A DNA stretch of 64,000 nt from Cordilura impudica. Lineage: Eukaryota > Arthropoda > Insecta > Diptera > Scathophagidae. Within the stretch, counting starts at the first letter, position 1. Each line of letters opens with the position of its first letter. The notes under the pieces were generated by a model. That model was not told the DNA's origin, made no database searches, and saw only the letters and a program-made list of their open reading frames with translations. The position numbers were made by a program, and so were the translations under genes. The DNA is taken from NCBI GenBank assembly GCA_963682025.1, contig OY821519.1, forward strand, positions 195,642,920 to 195,706,919. The letters run 5' to 3'. Shown here in pieces: positions 34,226 through 47,013 of the stretch.

Positions 34226-34667
34226 TCTATAATATTAATAAGCAAGGTATTGGTCTCGGTCTTGTGACCGATATACAAATTGTAGTTATTAACCGATTTT
34301 GACCAAACATACCTCATTTGAAAGATATTTCTTTTTAGCTCTCCATCACATTTACAGATTTTCACCGTCTGCAACATTTTTTGGAGTAATGCTCATATAA
34401 AGTTGCTACAACGCATACATAAAACTCATACTGTATGTGTTTTTATTATAAAATTTATTATCACTAAACCCCTTTATATATTTTCTGTGTGTTTAACAAA
34501 TATTTATAATGCAATTTAATTAATTTTATTTAAAAAGTGTTGAATTGTGAATTGGCTCTAAAATTGATTAGCATACCTTTAGGCTCTTGTAAAATTATTT
34601 ATTAAATAAAGAATTAAAATTTCCTAGAATTTGCACTGGAATTTCGAGAACTGGGATCTGTCTGCTA
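34226..34667 (+). mobile_element. Helitron family B copy
   Basis: Starts TCTATAATATTAATAAGC after A and ends GCACTGGAATTTCGAG then CTGCTAT, a terminal CTAG changed to CTAT. The terminal hairpin is degraded. It is inserted in a repeat A fragment. Confidence 0.75.
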
Positions 34668-34699
34668 TTTGTTATTAATATGTGGCAATCACGGAAACT

Positions 34700-34905
34700 T
34701 GAACATATTTAAGGAAGTCTAGTAGCTAGCAGAGTGATATCCTCGGACGAAATTAGATCCAAGACAATCCCTAAGTGTAGGGAGAAGATAGCCAACTTCT
34801 ACAGACAGGACAGACTTGAAATTATTTGGATCTCACGATACAGCGTTATAAGGGGAAACGAGATTGCTGACAAACTGGCCATTAAGGGTTCTTCTCTAGA
34901 ATAGA
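34700..34905 (+). pseudogene. LINE RNase H fragment
   Basis: Translation contains IANFYRQDRLEIIWIS and RGNEIADKLAIKGSSL, the RNase H core of I/LOA-type elements (usually WVPGH...GNE.AD.LA). Only this short piece remains. Confidence 0.55.
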
Positions 34906-34989
34906 GTCAACTTGGAGAACTCAATAACTTTCAAGTCTCTCAAACTGAAAACTAACGGATTTTAGAACCAATTCGCATGTATCAATAAT

Positions 34990-36087
34990 AGATACTGACG
35001 TGGGTGAGATCACGAAAATGCTATGAGGCACTCCCAGCACTTCGAATTCTAGGGATATACTTAGTAAGACTAAGTTTTTTCAATTTTGCACCAACATCAA
35101 CACATTTAATTTCATCATACCTTACAAACCGTACTCAATCAGTGTTCGTTAACAATACATCATCGAATCCGGTGTCACTTATGAGAGGTGTACCACAAGG
35201 ATCAATATTGGGACAACTTTTGTTCTCCATATATGCAAATGACTTGCCGCAACAAATATCCCATTCCAGCGTACATATGTATGCGGATGATGTACAGTTG
35301 TACCTAAGTGGCTCAGTTAATTCAATCAACGCAAGCGTGGGAAAACTCAACCAAGATCTGGACACCACATATCGTTGGGCTACTGCTAATGGCTTATGTC
35401 TGAATCCTAAAAAATCAAAATGTTTGGTGATACACAAAGGAACCATAACCCCGCATATCGAACCTGAAATCCTTATAAATGGTCAGAAAATTGAAATTGT
35501 ACAATCAGCGAAAAATCTTGGATTAGTCTTCAACAAAAATTTAACCTGGTCTGATCATATAAATTCACTTGTATGTCAAACTTATGTGAAATTAAGAACG
35601 CTTTGGGCAACACAGGTATTTACACCTTTAAGAGTCAGGATACTTCTGGCAAAGACCTATCTTATTCCGGGACTTACCTATGGTTGTGAACTCTTTTCTA
35701 GTTGCAACTCTATAAGCAGAAATATGTAAGCTTGATGTTTTATACAATAACATCATTAGGTATGTTTACGGGTTAAGAAAATACGACCATGTGTCTGCTT
35801 TCGCAAAAAGCTTATATGGAGTATCTTTTGAAAACTTACTTAAGATAAGGGTACTAATACTCATACATAAAGTTATTTATACAAAAAACCCGCAATATAT
35901 GTATGCCAAAATTCAGTTTGCAAGATCGAATAGGGGCAAACTAATCATCATACCAAGACATCGACATTTAGTTTCGGAATGGCAGTTCTTTATTCATGCC
36001 GCTCGTCTTTGGAATACAATTCCACATGAACAACAGCTTAATAGCAATGCAATGCATTTTAAAACTTTTTTGTTTAATTTTTTTTAA
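34990..36087 (+). pseudogene. Non-LTR retrotransposon RT, C-terminal half
   Basis: 35004-35729 encodes MRGVPQGSILGQLLFSIYAN, MYADDVQLYLS (intact YADD) and LINGQKIEIVQSAKNLGLVF. After a frameshift near 35725, 35791-36087 encodes the C-terminal region ending IHAARLWNTIPHEQQLNS. The N-terminal RT motifs and endonuclease are missing, so this is a 5'-truncated copy. The clade (jockey, CR1 or related) is not assigned. Confidence 0.75.
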
Positions 36088-36158
36088 ACAAAATCGGGAT
36101 AAAACTGTAGAACGAAACATCGGTAACAAGCAATCGCCTCGCCTATTAATATTATAGA
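36088..36158 (-). mobile_element. Helitron family B, 5' end only
   Basis: Minus-strand TCTATAATATTAATAGGC start at 36158 and about 70 bp of family sequence. The rest is absent; it directly abuts the LINE 3' end. Confidence 0.6.
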
Positions 36159-36164
36159 TATATT

Positions 36165-38760
36165 ATAATCGGGCTCGTACGATATTAGTCGGTCTGATAA
36201 GAGTTATATGTAAGGGTGTAAGATCGTTGATTACAGTTTTTTCCCGACGTTTCGTCGATTTTTTGTCGACATCTTCTGGGGATCGTCTATTAAATAAAAT
36301 TATACAAATATAATAATTTACAAATAATATTTCATACAACTTACAATATATTTTTACATTTAAAATGTAGTTATTACATTTAACATAAAACATATATGAA
36401 CATAAAATTAGAAGTTTTAAACACACATTAACATGTCATAGGTAACTGAGTGGCGACTCCGTAGTTCGTATTTATATTGTTGGTGTCCGTCCTCTTTCAA
36501 ATTCATGGTTCGTTGAATATTTTGCTGAATATATAAGCACTCTTTAGTGTACCTTTTTCTTTCAATGTTTCCTTGTCTAGTATCCTGACTTTTTCGAAAT
36601 CAGCTGTGTGGCTGGTTTTTAATATGTGTTGTGCTAATGTTAATGTTGTCTCTTTTCTTTTGGCGATATCCATTTGATATTCTCCCATTCGTGTAGCTAG
36701 AGTTCTCTTCGTTGTTCCTATGTAAATTAGGTCACATCTCTGTTTGTCATTTCCCTTACATCCTATTTAATACACGACGTTGTTCTTTTGTTGCTTTTCT
36801 ATTGGCGCCTTGATGTTTGTAAATATTACACTCAGTGTTCGGTTGGGTTGGAATGCAAAGTTAACGTTGATGTTATTTTTAATTGTATTTATTACGTTTC
36901 TATTACCGGTTAGACCAGGGATATATTGTACTCTGTAAAATTTGTAATTTTTCTTTTCTTCGGTGTTACCATGTTGGATATTGTTTGTTAATCGCTGTTT
37001 GATTTCTTCTATTAATGAATTTATGAGTTTTTTGTGAAAACTGTTCTCTATTAGTATTTTGTAAATTTTGTGTGTGTTTTTTATGTGGAACTGTTTGTCA
37101 CTAATATTCAGAACTCTTTCAATGAATCTGGTTTTTTGGTTGGGTTGCGTTGTAATTCATAAGTCTCCCCGAAGCAGTTTCTTTTGAATGCCAATCAAAA
37201 ACGATACCTCCTGATGATCTATGTAATTTCGTGTCTAGGTATGTTATTTGATTATTTTCCTCCACTTTGATAGTAAATTTAATTTTAGGATGGTGATTAT
37301 TCAATATATAATTTCATCCTGGTCGTCTATGTTGATAACTGCTAGAATGTCATCTACATATTTATATATGTATTTCATAGTGATATTTTTGTCCTTTAGA
37401 AATTTTTAATAATAGACCATTTTTTCATAATATTCTTGATGGCAGTATGGACCGGAATATTTGTAAATAGCGAAACTACATCAAATGATACCAATATCTC
37501 CCTGTCTTGGAATTTTACATTTTTGAATTGATTTTTTAATTCTATTGAGTTTTTTATGTTATATTCTTTAGATACGATATGTCTAATAATTTGCGCAATA
37601 TATTTGGAAAGATTGTAGTTGTATCGATGAGACGATTGGTCTAAGGGGATCCCCGTTTTATGAATTTTGGGCAATCCGTAAATTCGAGGGGCTGTGGCTG
37701 CAGAACATGTTAATTTACGTTTTTCCAAAGATCAGTGATTGCTTTTTTAAACAGTTCCGATACAATGTTGTTGTAATTTTTTTGTAGTTTTGTAGTTGGA
37801 TCCGATCTCAAAGTTCTGTATGTGTTGCTATCTTCCAGTAGGTTTTTCATTTGGTGGTTATATTCGCTTTTGTACATTGCTACCGTCCTGTTTCCCTTCC
37901 CTTATCAGCTTGAATAATTGTGATGTCTTTGTGTTCTCTTAAAAACTTTTTTGTTTTTTCAAAAATAGTGAGTATGAATTTTTCCCTGGGTGTGTTTTTA
38001 ATATTTCTTTTGAAAGTAATAAGATTGTTAGCTAATTTAGTCCTAGCTATATATTTCTCCCCATCAACATCCTCCTCCATTGCTTATATGCAATATTCTA
38101 TATCAGCAATAATATTTATCGGGGAAAAATTATTTTTGTCGACCGGTACGGCAAATTTTTTTCCTAAAGAAAGCATCCATTTACACTCCATTGGGATATT
38201 TATTATGGTTTTGTTTTCAAACCAATGGTTATTAAAAATAAGTCCGAACGATTTAAAAAGTTTTTCTTTCAGTGTATCAAGTTTGTTTGTTTGCGTGTGT
38301 TTTGATTTGTCTCTTATGTTTTTTGTTCGTTAATTCTGTTTACTAACAAAACCAATGTGATCAGTTGTTGATATCATATTTTTAATACCATTGTTCAGAT
38401 GATTAAGCTCCTTTGTAATTAATTTTATGTTAGTGCTTGTCTGAGATATTTCTAGGTTGATATTTTTTTTGTGAAAATTGTGTTCAATTTTTCTTAATTG
38501 TCCTTGTATGTTCCGACATTGAAAAAGTTGTGTTACCTGTTTAGTGGTGTTTTTGTGTGATTTTGTATTAAGCCATAGCTTCTACATGACAATAAAAATA
38601 CAAGTCTTTCCTGTTGTTGTGCTAATTTTTTAACTTCTTTGCAATATTCCTTCATTATTCTTCATGCCTCGCTGTTGTATTTGAGTTCTATGTGTTTAAA
38701 GTAACCCTTCATGTTCTTGTAGGCGTAGATGTGGTGTATTTGTTGATGATTGTATAAATG
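36165..38760 (-). pseudogene. Penelope-like element, decayed
   Basis: Minus-strand frames in order: KEYCKEVKKLAQQQERL (about 38670), 37880-38080 (IIQADKGRETGR), 37396-37728 (AATAPRIYGLPKIHK, VSFDVVSLFTNIPV), 37119-37304 (ITYLDTKLHRS) and 36503-36688 (TLTLAQHILKTSH...). These are parts of a Penelope RT and GIY-YIG protein. Several frameshifts and stops are present, and the YVDD segment lies in a broken stretch near 37330. A hammerhead-like motif is at 36246-36278. Confidence 0.75.
36246..36278 (-). ncRNA. Hammerhead-like motif of the decayed Penelope element
   Basis: Minus strand: CAGAAGA, T, a 5-bp stem (GTCGA-type arms around a run of A), then GAAACGTC. The order matches a minimal hammerhead with a GUC cleavage triplet, but the second base of the core is A instead of U, so this copy is probably inactive. 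Confidence 0.45.
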
Positions 38761-38779
38761 AAATAAATAAAATCTAGTT

Positions 38780-39960
38780 TGATATCAAAGTTTCATGGTC
38801 ACACATACAGATAGACAAACCCGCGGATGGACGGACATCGCAAAATCGATTCAGAAAAAGATTCAGAAAACGATTCTGAGTCGATGGATATAATAAAATT
38901 TGGTCGTTGGTTTATTTTTATACCCTATACCACTATGGGGTCAGGGTAAAATGACTGCTGATGAATGCTGATGTTTGTAACTACAAAAATATTTGACCTG
39001 GAGCCATTTTCTTTCATAACGACATACTCAGAATCATTTTCTGAGCGATGTCCGTCCGTTTGTCCATCCGTCCATCCGTCTGTGTGTCCACGTTAACTTT
39101 GTAATCAAAATACTGTTCGCAAATATGAATATATTTTAAAGAAATTTTATATATATGATCTAATCGGCCATAGGATGAACGCTATTGAAATTGGTGCATG
39201 TTTAGACCTAGTCCCCATACATATGATCCCTATGAGATCGACTTAAATTGTCATAAGATCCAAATTATCGTATATATCTTGGTCAAATTTGTTTTTTGTG
39301 TGTTTATTGCATACATTAATTAGTTGTCTCAAAATAAGCCCCGTAAAACAATTCTTAGTCATAACCCCCATGTGAAGCTGATTTCCGATCTTCACTTAAA
39401 TCTATGAGAAAACAAATATATTGCACGGACTTTTCCCCAATTTGGTTTGTACATGTTTTTGCAAAAGATAAGTGACTTTGCCAATATAGTCAGGATCAGT
39501 CCATTTTTCGACCTAGTCCTCATATATGTATATATAGTATCCGATATGAACATTTTCATATTCGAAGACAAAAAATTATTAATTAATAAATAAAATCAAA
39601 TCTGGTTAATGCCTTTTTCTGTCGCATGGTATAGGGTATCGTATAACTTTCTTACTTGTTGGTAGTAACAAACATCAGCACAAACTGATTACACATTTAC
39701 CTCATAGTTGTATAGGGTACAAAAAATAGTTTAAGATCAATTTTAGCCATAATCCCCATATAAAGCTATTTCCGATATTCACTAACATTGATATAAAATT
39801 TTACAACAATGATATATTTTACTCAAATTTGGCTTACATGGTTATAGAACACTTAATTTACCTCACTAAATATGGATCTGATCGCATCATTTTTGGACCC
39901 AGCGCTCATATAAAAATCTTGAACTTTGATATATTCACTTGCAAAAAAAAATTGCACCTA
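38780..39960. repeat. Cluster of repeat A copies
   Basis: A minus-strand piece (38780-38925) meets a nearly full plus-strand copy (38922-39660, ending CTTACTTGTT). A minus-strand end fragment (39661-39725) and a plus-strand middle fragment (39735-39950) follow. Divergence from the 26514 copy is noticeably higher here. Confidence 0.7.
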
Positions 39961-40082
39961 ACACCTTTTTCCACAACTCATGTTGAAGGATATCATAAAG
40001 TCAATAATGACAACAGACTAACATCTTTTTATGTGTATTTATCATAGACCAGAATTAAATCTACCAATTTTCTTGTCTAATT

Positions 40083-42137
40083 ACACTAACCAACAAAGTT
40101 TTGGACTGGAGCAACCAAATATCTTTCCTAGGCTAATTTGGTGTGCTGAATTCGAATCTGTAATTGGTTTTTTTATTACGTCAGGTTTTCGAGATACAAA
40201 AAATGTTTTTATTCGTTTTTTTCATAAAAAATCATTAATTTATTTAAAAATCGATGAATTTTCAAAACTGAATGGCGTTATTTGTACGTCGTTTGTATTT
40301 TGTTGGTTCGGTTTCATGTATTAGAGTCCAGCAATAGTCTCCCAGCATGCTTTTGTCCCAAAATTCTTGATTATTTCTTTCAATTTTCATTAAATCTTGG
40401 TGAGTACGCTCCCCTTGTTCGTCGCTTACCGCACCTAGGTTTTGTGAAAAAAAATCAAAATGCGAATGAAGAAAATGCATTTTGACTGAAAATCGTGCAC
40501 CCGATTCGTGATAATTTTTCAATAATTCAGCAACAATTTGTCTGTAGTTTTCACTCTTATTGTTTCCAAGAAAACTGTCCACGATGCTCTTGAAAGATTT
40601 CCAGGCTGTATATTTTTTCTCCAATAAACATTATGAAAAATTGTCATCATTCAATAGCTTCCTGATCTGAGGGCCAAAAAATATGCCTTCTTTGATTTTA
40701 GCATATGAAATTTTAGGAAAAACCGCTAACAAATATTTCAATGCTGCGCCATCTTTGTCCAGAGCCTTGATAAAGTTCTTAAAAATGCCCAATTGTATGT
40801 GCAGCGGCTGAAGAAGAACGTCAACGGATCAACTAATGGTTTATTTGAAATGTTTTGTTTTCCTGGTGAATACTCAGTTCTTTTTGGCCACTCTGTTCTG
40901 ACGTAATGATGACATATAGCGTGACTATCCCATAGACATAGGAAACAACAATGTTTTGTGAAACTTCCTTGCATACCAGTCAACAAGCCAATGACCTGAA
41001 ACATATTAATTTACAGTTATTTACGATGGTCTATAGTATATATACAAAAAAAATTAAATCACACACCTTAAGGTCACCACAGATCTTCCATTAATGATCG
41101 CTGTATTTGAGTAATGTCAAGATTTCAGTCATTGATTCTTAATTTTCCTTTGTATTAATGGCATGAGCAATTAGTATGGCTGGTTTTTCATTCCCATTAT
41201 GCAAAAGAAGAACCTTTAAACTATACTTAGAGCCATCAGTAAACAATCTCCATTCAGTTTTGTCATGTGGCTGGTTCATTTTTTGAAATAAACCATCAAC
41301 ATCAGTACAGTACTGAGAAGAGAGTTTCTTTTCAAAATATGCAGCCAATTCCAAGCTTCTATCTCTATAGATTGTTACTTTTCTCCCAACTGAAAGATGT
41401 TTCCACTGCTGCATGCGTGAACTTAGTAATTCTGCGTCTTGCTTCGTTAAATGTAAATCCCGAATTAGATCATTCAGCTCAGCTTGAGTCAATAAATGGC
41501 GTTCATAATCAGCCCCATACAAACTACCACTGCTGGTGAAAGATGTTTCGGACTCACTGCTCGTAGCACTGGGAATGACTGGTAATGGATAATTTGGTGG
41601 ACGTGGAACTGGTTTGGAAACCGATGGGACATTCGCGTAAGTAATATTTTTTTTTTGATTTTTCATACTGAATCCAGCAACTTTTGTAAAACAGACTTGA
41701 CTCTCTCTAATGTACTGGAATTGAAAAATCGAAATAGATCTTCTTGCCATTTGACCACTTGTATAAAACAGTTCTACAACTATTGCAAAACATTATCGGT
41801 GTCCACGAATTGTCCAAGTTTCTGACAGCAAAACCAGAATAATGCAAATATGCATATTTTAATGATTCTGATATTGCATATCCTTTTTTGAATCAGTGAC
41901 ACACGATTTTCCTGAAATGCGTAAACGCTACTATAATTAAGATTTAGAATGAATGTGAAATTGTGGTGTCAGTATTGACTGTTTTACAGTATGGCCAGCA
42001 TGCGATAAAAAATTAACAAGACGTGATAGCACAATTTTTATACCAGATTCGAATTCAGCACACCCAGATTAGTTAAAAAAACATACTTCGTTTCTGCAGT
42101 CAATTTTTTTTTTTAATTTGTAGACCAGTGTTATTGT
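40083..42137 (-). mobile_element. TIR-flanked DNA element 4
   Basis: Ends are inverted: left CACTAACCAACAAA, right (complement) CACTGGTCTACAAA. Further inside, the stretch GGTGTGCTGAATTCGAATCT is shared by both arms. TTA flanks both ends, consistent with a 3-bp target duplication. The element carries one broken minus-strand gene (40262-41750). Confidence 0.7.
40262..41750 (-). pseudogene. TE-borne gene of an insect multi-copy family, intron kept
   Basis: Exon 1 (41750 to 41067) encodes LTQAELNDLIRDLHLTKQDA, EWRLFTDGSKYSLKVLLLHN and WKICGDLK. An intron at 40996-41066 begins GTGTGTGA and ends TTTCAG. Exon 2 continues VIGLLTGMQGSFTKHCCFLC, EWPKRTEYSPGKQN and, after breaks, SVKMHFLHSHFDFFSQNLG and AVSDEQGERTHQDL. 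I recognise this as a widespread uncharacterised family in arthropods and Hydra, but I do not know its function. Stops near 41139 and 41078, a frameshift near 40830 and another near 40630 make it a pseudogene. Confidence 0.7.
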
Positions 42138-42357
42138 TATAAATGAAATACATCAAATAAATCAACACTTTCTATAAAATATGGAAAAATTTTCGGTAGT
42201 CATATTATTCTGAATCATCCACGTCTCTGTGTTGTTAAAAATCTACCATACTGAATAGTGAACATGAACTGGATAACATATATTTGTCAAATAAATGCAT
42301 TTAAAAGTACAAAAACATGATTTTCATAACCACACTTGTTAACACAGAAATATACAC

Positions 42358-42977
42358 TAAAACGAGTAAGAAAGTAATCGCCAGTCTACACCGACTATAC
42401 GATACCCTATACCGGGAGTTTCTAGATGGGTCTTCGATTCAACTTTGCTTAGATTATAACTGGATATAGGCAATAAGCATAAACCAAACCTTTTGAATTT
42501 GTGGCCTGAAGATATAAAAAATTTCATATCAGTGGATTGGTAGAAAAATGGACTGGTCATTGCGATAGTAAACAAATTTGAGAAAAATATAAGCATTATT
42601 TTTCTTTTATGAAAGATTAAGTGAAGATCGGGAAACAGCTTTATATGGGGATTATGACTAAAAGTGGTCCTTAAAAAAATTTTACCATAATTTATATGAT
42701 AATATGAAGCATAGGGTAATTTAGTTTGATCTCAGACGGGTCATATGTATGGGGACTATGTCTTAAAAACAACGATTTTTTCCCATTTTAATATCTATCG
42801 TAAATATATGTTTATATATTTGCGACCTGTAATTGGACAGAGAGGTAGACGCACGAAAGGATATCGCTAAATTGACTCAGGAAGTGATTCTTGGTCAAAC
42901 GGTATGGGTCTAACGCAAGAAATTTTGGAAGTTACAAACACCAATATAACCTGACCACAGAGTGCTATAGGGTATAA
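42358..42977 (-). repeat. Repeat A, diverged copy
   Basis: Both ends are recognisable (ACGAGTAAGAAAGTAATCG and GCTATAGGGTATAAAT), but the interior is shortened and strongly diverged. Confidence 0.7.
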
Positions 42978-43239
42978 ATATCTGTGAATGAATTATTTGC
43001 AATAAATTCTTAAACATTCAACAATTCATATTTATTTACTTGTAGTTGGAATAATGCAAAGTTGTGGTTGAAATGGTGTCTTAACAGTCTTTAGTCGAAC
43101 GAAGATTCATGAGTAGCTGTTAAGTCGTTTCGAAAAGAAAACTGTGAGGTTGGTTTTTTTCAGAGATGTGAAGCTTTTAAGAGCATTAATTTAAAACTTA
43201 GAAGCTTTTAAAAAATCTTTAAGCGGTGATGGATTTTAT

Positions 43240-43430
43240 CAGCCTAAATGGAATTCCGTTGACGTCTTCACGGAAACTTGCTCTCAATCGCAGGAACGGT
43301 GCCGGCAAATAATTGGTCTTCAGAGTTCGATGTCACATCTCAATCATCCCGTTGGAACTTGGATGATAGGATGCTGTGCAAATGAGCTGCACGGCAAGGA
43401 GTTGGGCCAATTCTGGCGACTTTAATCTGT
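43240..43430 (-). pseudogene. LTR-retrotransposon integrase fragment
   Basis: Minus-strand translation gives TASYHPSSNGMIE, then a stop, then HRTLKTNYLPAPFL. This is the region around the catalytic glutamate of a Ty3/Gypsy-type integrase (usually AYHPQANGMVER.HR.LK). Nothing else of the element was recognised; flanking DNA to 43490 is unassigned. Confidence 0.6.
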
Positions 43431-43489
43431 AGATATTTTCATGAAATAAATGAAATACTGAGAAACTATTTTTAAACCCTTTCTATTAA

Positions 43490-43921
43490 CTCATACTCTC
43501 TATCTGTCTGTCTGCTTGGGGCAACCCCATTCCCCCTCAATTGATCTGAAACTTGGCCCATAGTCTTGTTGTTACTAGAGATTAATTTCGGGGGTAGTCA
43601 CGCATAGTCACGCACAGTCACGCAGTGCTTTAAAACCCATTTCCCCTCATCCAATTAATCTGAAAATTGGTCCACAGACTTGCTGTCACCAAATATTAAC
43701 TTAAAGATAGTCACACACAGTTACGCATAGTCACGGAATGATTCCAACCCCATTTCTCCTTATCCAATCAATCCAAATCCTGGTCCATAGACTTGTTGTG
43801 ACCAAAGATTAATATTAAAATGGTCACGTAAAGTCACGCACAGTCAGGGAGAGATTCAAAACTCATATGCATAAGGAAAGAAAGAGTTTTAATAAAAACT
43901 TTGTTTTTATGGGTTAGATTA
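43490..43921 (+). repeat. Repeat G, short copy
   Basis: About three units of roughly 130 bp, each with 'ctgaaacttgg', 'catagacttgttgtgac' and words such as AGTCACGCACAGTCACG. It ends AAAACTTTGTTTTTATGGGTTA. A longer copy is at 53716-54405. A Helitron is inserted at its end. Confidence 0.7.
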
Positions 43922-44287
43922 TCTATAATATTAATAGGCTAGGTAAATTCTTGTTACCGATGTTTTGTTCTACCGTTTTATCCCGATTTTGACCACAGGC
44001 ATATTATTTGAAAGGTATTTCTTTTTAGCTATTCACCAAATTTACAGATTTTGAAATTTTTTCATTTATTTTGAGAAATTGCATTTAATTTGCTACTAAC
44101 ACATACATAAAATTATATATATGCTATGTGTGTGTTTACTAAAATTGTTGATATGTTTGTTAATGAGTTTGTTATCTTCATTCACAATAATAATAAACCA
44201 AAAAAGTGTTGGTTTGTGAATTGGCTAAGTTAAGAAATAAAATTGCCTACAAATTGCCCTCGAATTTCGAGCGCTGGAATCTGCTAC
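43922..44287 (+). mobile_element. Helitron family B copy
   Basis: Starts TCTATAATATTAATAGGC after A and ends with CTCGAATTTCGAG, then CTGCTAC in place of the usual CTGCTAG. Confidence 0.75.
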
Positions 44288-45094
44288 TTATTAATTATTA
44301 CACTTGCAATTAAGATGGAAAAGCAAAATTTCCTCTTGAATTTTCAACAGCTAGTTTGACTGAGAATAAAGTATGTATTTCTAAAAACAAAATTATGTTT
44401 GTCCCATATTCTGTGGAACTGCCCATATGTACTTGTACGTTGGTCAATCACTCAAATCTCTTGGGATGCAGCTTGATGATATTGAAACCGAAAACTCCAA
44501 CCATACTCTTCCTACAATTTACCAATCAACAACTCAACAATTGCGCTGGGTACTTATTTTTTTTTGTGCAACAATGACACTTAACTTTTTGTAAAAGGAC
44601 TGAAAAAAATTTGAATGTTTTTATTTTATTGAGCTACGAGAGATTCTAATACTAAAGTTAACAGTAAAACAAAAAGGCTATAATCAGCCTACACCGAACT
44701 ATATGATAACCTACCAAGATGATATTCGTAATAGACCCTTTTACCAAATGAGAATCAAATCGTAACTATATATGTTGAGGTCATTAATGAATATTGATAT
44801 TAGTAATCATAAATTAAATTTTGCAAAGATTGTCAATTATTTCACGCCTGGATATATTTGAAAGTGTTTACAGTATAGGAAGTATTTTGTGAAGAACTAT
44901 GACAAAATAAAATCTGAGTTCGATGACCAAAAGTGATTAATGGAAAAATGTACTCCACAGCTAAATTTGGGCAGTTTCTAACCAACTGTATTAAACTTCT
45001 ATATTTTATTTATTCTATTGTTTTATTCACTGGACTCAGAGACAAATGGACATCCAAAGCGCAAAGGACTCGAAAATTTTTTTGGGTCGATTTG
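44288..45094. other. Mostly unassigned, with a decayed repeat A piece
   Basis: 44664-44960 carries faint repeat A words in minus orientation ('ggctataatcagcctacacc'). The frame at 44356-44577 has no recognisable motif. Confidence 0.45.
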
Positions 45095-45430
45095 TATAGA
45101 TAACGTTTTCTTTTGTGACAAAAATGTCGCATTTTATTTGCACTTATTTCAAAAAGTGTATTTTTTATTTTTTATACATCAATCGAAAGGTCTCAATCGT
45201 AAAAAATGGTAGCCATTGACTTCATTCAGGTCATAGTGTGAGAATATTTCCAGATTGTTCCCCTTTTTTTTTGAATATTTTTTGCATTTTATGAACACAG
45301 CACTTTGAGACCTTTCGATTAATGTACAAAATTAGGTTGCTCTTAATTTAGAATATATACAAAAAATACACTTTTCGAAAAAAGTGCAAATAAAATGCGA
45401 CATTTTTTGTCAGAAAAGAAAACGGCACAA
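45095..45430. repeat. Foldback repeat F (MITE-like)
   Basis: The left arm (45095-45195) and right arm (45298-45430) are inverted copies: GTTTTCTTTTGTGACAAAAA with GTCAGAAAAGAAAAC, 'gtcgcattttatttgcac' with its complement, and AATCGAAAGGTCTCA with TGAGACCTTTCGATT. A ~100-bp loop separates them. No coding. Confidence 0.7.
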
Positions 45431-46322
45431 GTAATTTATACTTGGTAGTAACAAACACCATTCCGAACTCACAAGCTTACCCTCTATTATATAGTTGTGT
45501 AGGTTATGCAAACCAACGCACAGTGGACCATTTCACGAGAATAGCTTTTGATTGGATTGGAATTTTGATACCCGGTCTTTTTTTTTTTTTTTGTGTTTAT
45601 TAGGTAGGACTTTGACTTTAAATATTGCTATAGAAAGTAAAAAAGCTATGGAGTATAGAAAATATTTTTTGATTATACTCTATAACTACCAAAAATATTT
45701 TACTTTTATTATACCGATCGACTAACAATCAGTTTCTGAGCCGATTTAGCGATGCCCATCTGTCTGCCCGTCCATCTGCCTATCCGTCTATGTGTCCGTG
45801 TAAACCTTGTAATCAAACTACATGTCGTATATATCAGCCATAGGACAAACGCTATTAAATTTGGTGCATGTTCGAACCCAATTCCCATACAAATGACCTC
45901 CATGATATTGACTTAAATTATCATAAAGATCTTGGTCAAATTTGGTTTGTTTGTATTTATTACACCCATTAATCAGTAGTCTAGTAAAGTAGTAAATGAC
46001 GTAAGAGATTTCCTAATCTTAGCAGCCATGTAAAGCTGCTTTCAGATCTTCAATTAAATCGATCAAAAAACAAAAATATTGCACAGGTTTTTCTCAAATT
46101 TGGATTGTATATATATATATTTTCAAAATATAAGTGACTTTAACAAATATGGTCAGGATCGGCCCATATTTTGACCTAGTCCCCATATAAATATAGCATC
46201 CGATATGAACTTTTTCATATCTGCAGGCAAACAAACTAACCACTCAAATTTGGTTTATGCTTCATTTCTATATCCAATTAGTTGCACCCTCTCAAAACAC
46301 ATGGCATAGGGTATCGCACTGG
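45431..46322. repeat. Repeat A pieces
   Basis: A minus-strand end fragment at 45431-45505, an unassigned stretch with a T run near 45580, then a diverged plus-strand copy at 45660-46322 that ends CATGGCATAGGGTATCGCAC. Confidence 0.65.
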
Positions 46323-46479
46323 TTGAATTTCACTACAGAAATGAAGTGTTACAACATGTTAAAAATGTTTTTGTTTATAAAACGTCATATTTTTTTAGTA
46401 ACTTTTACAACTACTAATTAACACTTTTTAAACATAAAAATCTAGCCATAAATTGCTAAACAGTAAAAAGGATCTAACA

Positions 46480-46690
46480 AATTATCGATCGCATCGGGGC
46501 GTGGCAACTCCCTTACAAAATAATTATTCAATATCAAATATCGCAAGTTCTATAACAGGGAGAGCTTTGAAAATTAGTGTGAGATAATCTATTGTTAATG
46601 TAGTCGTACCGAAAATATTCGGGATCAGTTTAGGGGCGTGGCACCTCTCATACCAAATAATTATTTAAAATGTGAGTAGTCGTACCGTAA
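46480..46690 (+). mobile_element. Helitron family C fragment
   Basis: Two family C units in the opposite orientation to the other copies: GGGGCGTGGCAACTCCC near 46497 and GGGGCGTGGCACCTCTC near 46633, with 'gggagagctttgaaaatta' between. No termini are visible. Confidence 0.6.
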
Positions 46691-46747
46691 GAAAGGGACT
46701 ATAATAAAAAAATGGTTTTTATGGGTTGGTTTTTTTTATTTTTTTTT

Positions 46748-47013
46748 TCACATCGTCACCTTAAAGATCAAACAACCTATCAGCAAAAATTTCAAAATTG
46801 AGTTTTTTTATTTAATATTATTCCATATATCATAAAGCATATGTATGCAAAATTTTGAATGCCTAATATTACAAATAACCAAGCTATTACCAAATTAAGA
46901 ATATATAATTTTCGTTTCAATATTGCAAATAGTTCCAATTTTATAATGTTTTTTCTCTCTCCTGTAAACTTTTGAAAACTGCTGATAGGTTGTTTGGTTT
47001 TTAAGGTGACGAT
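46748..47013. repeat. MITE with ~45-bp inverted ends
   Basis: Left ATCGTCACCTTAAAGATCAA and right (complement) ATCGTCACCTTAAAAACCAA, both continuing AACAACCTATCAGC and TTTCAAA. About 265 bp, AT-rich, non-coding. Confidence 0.75.
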
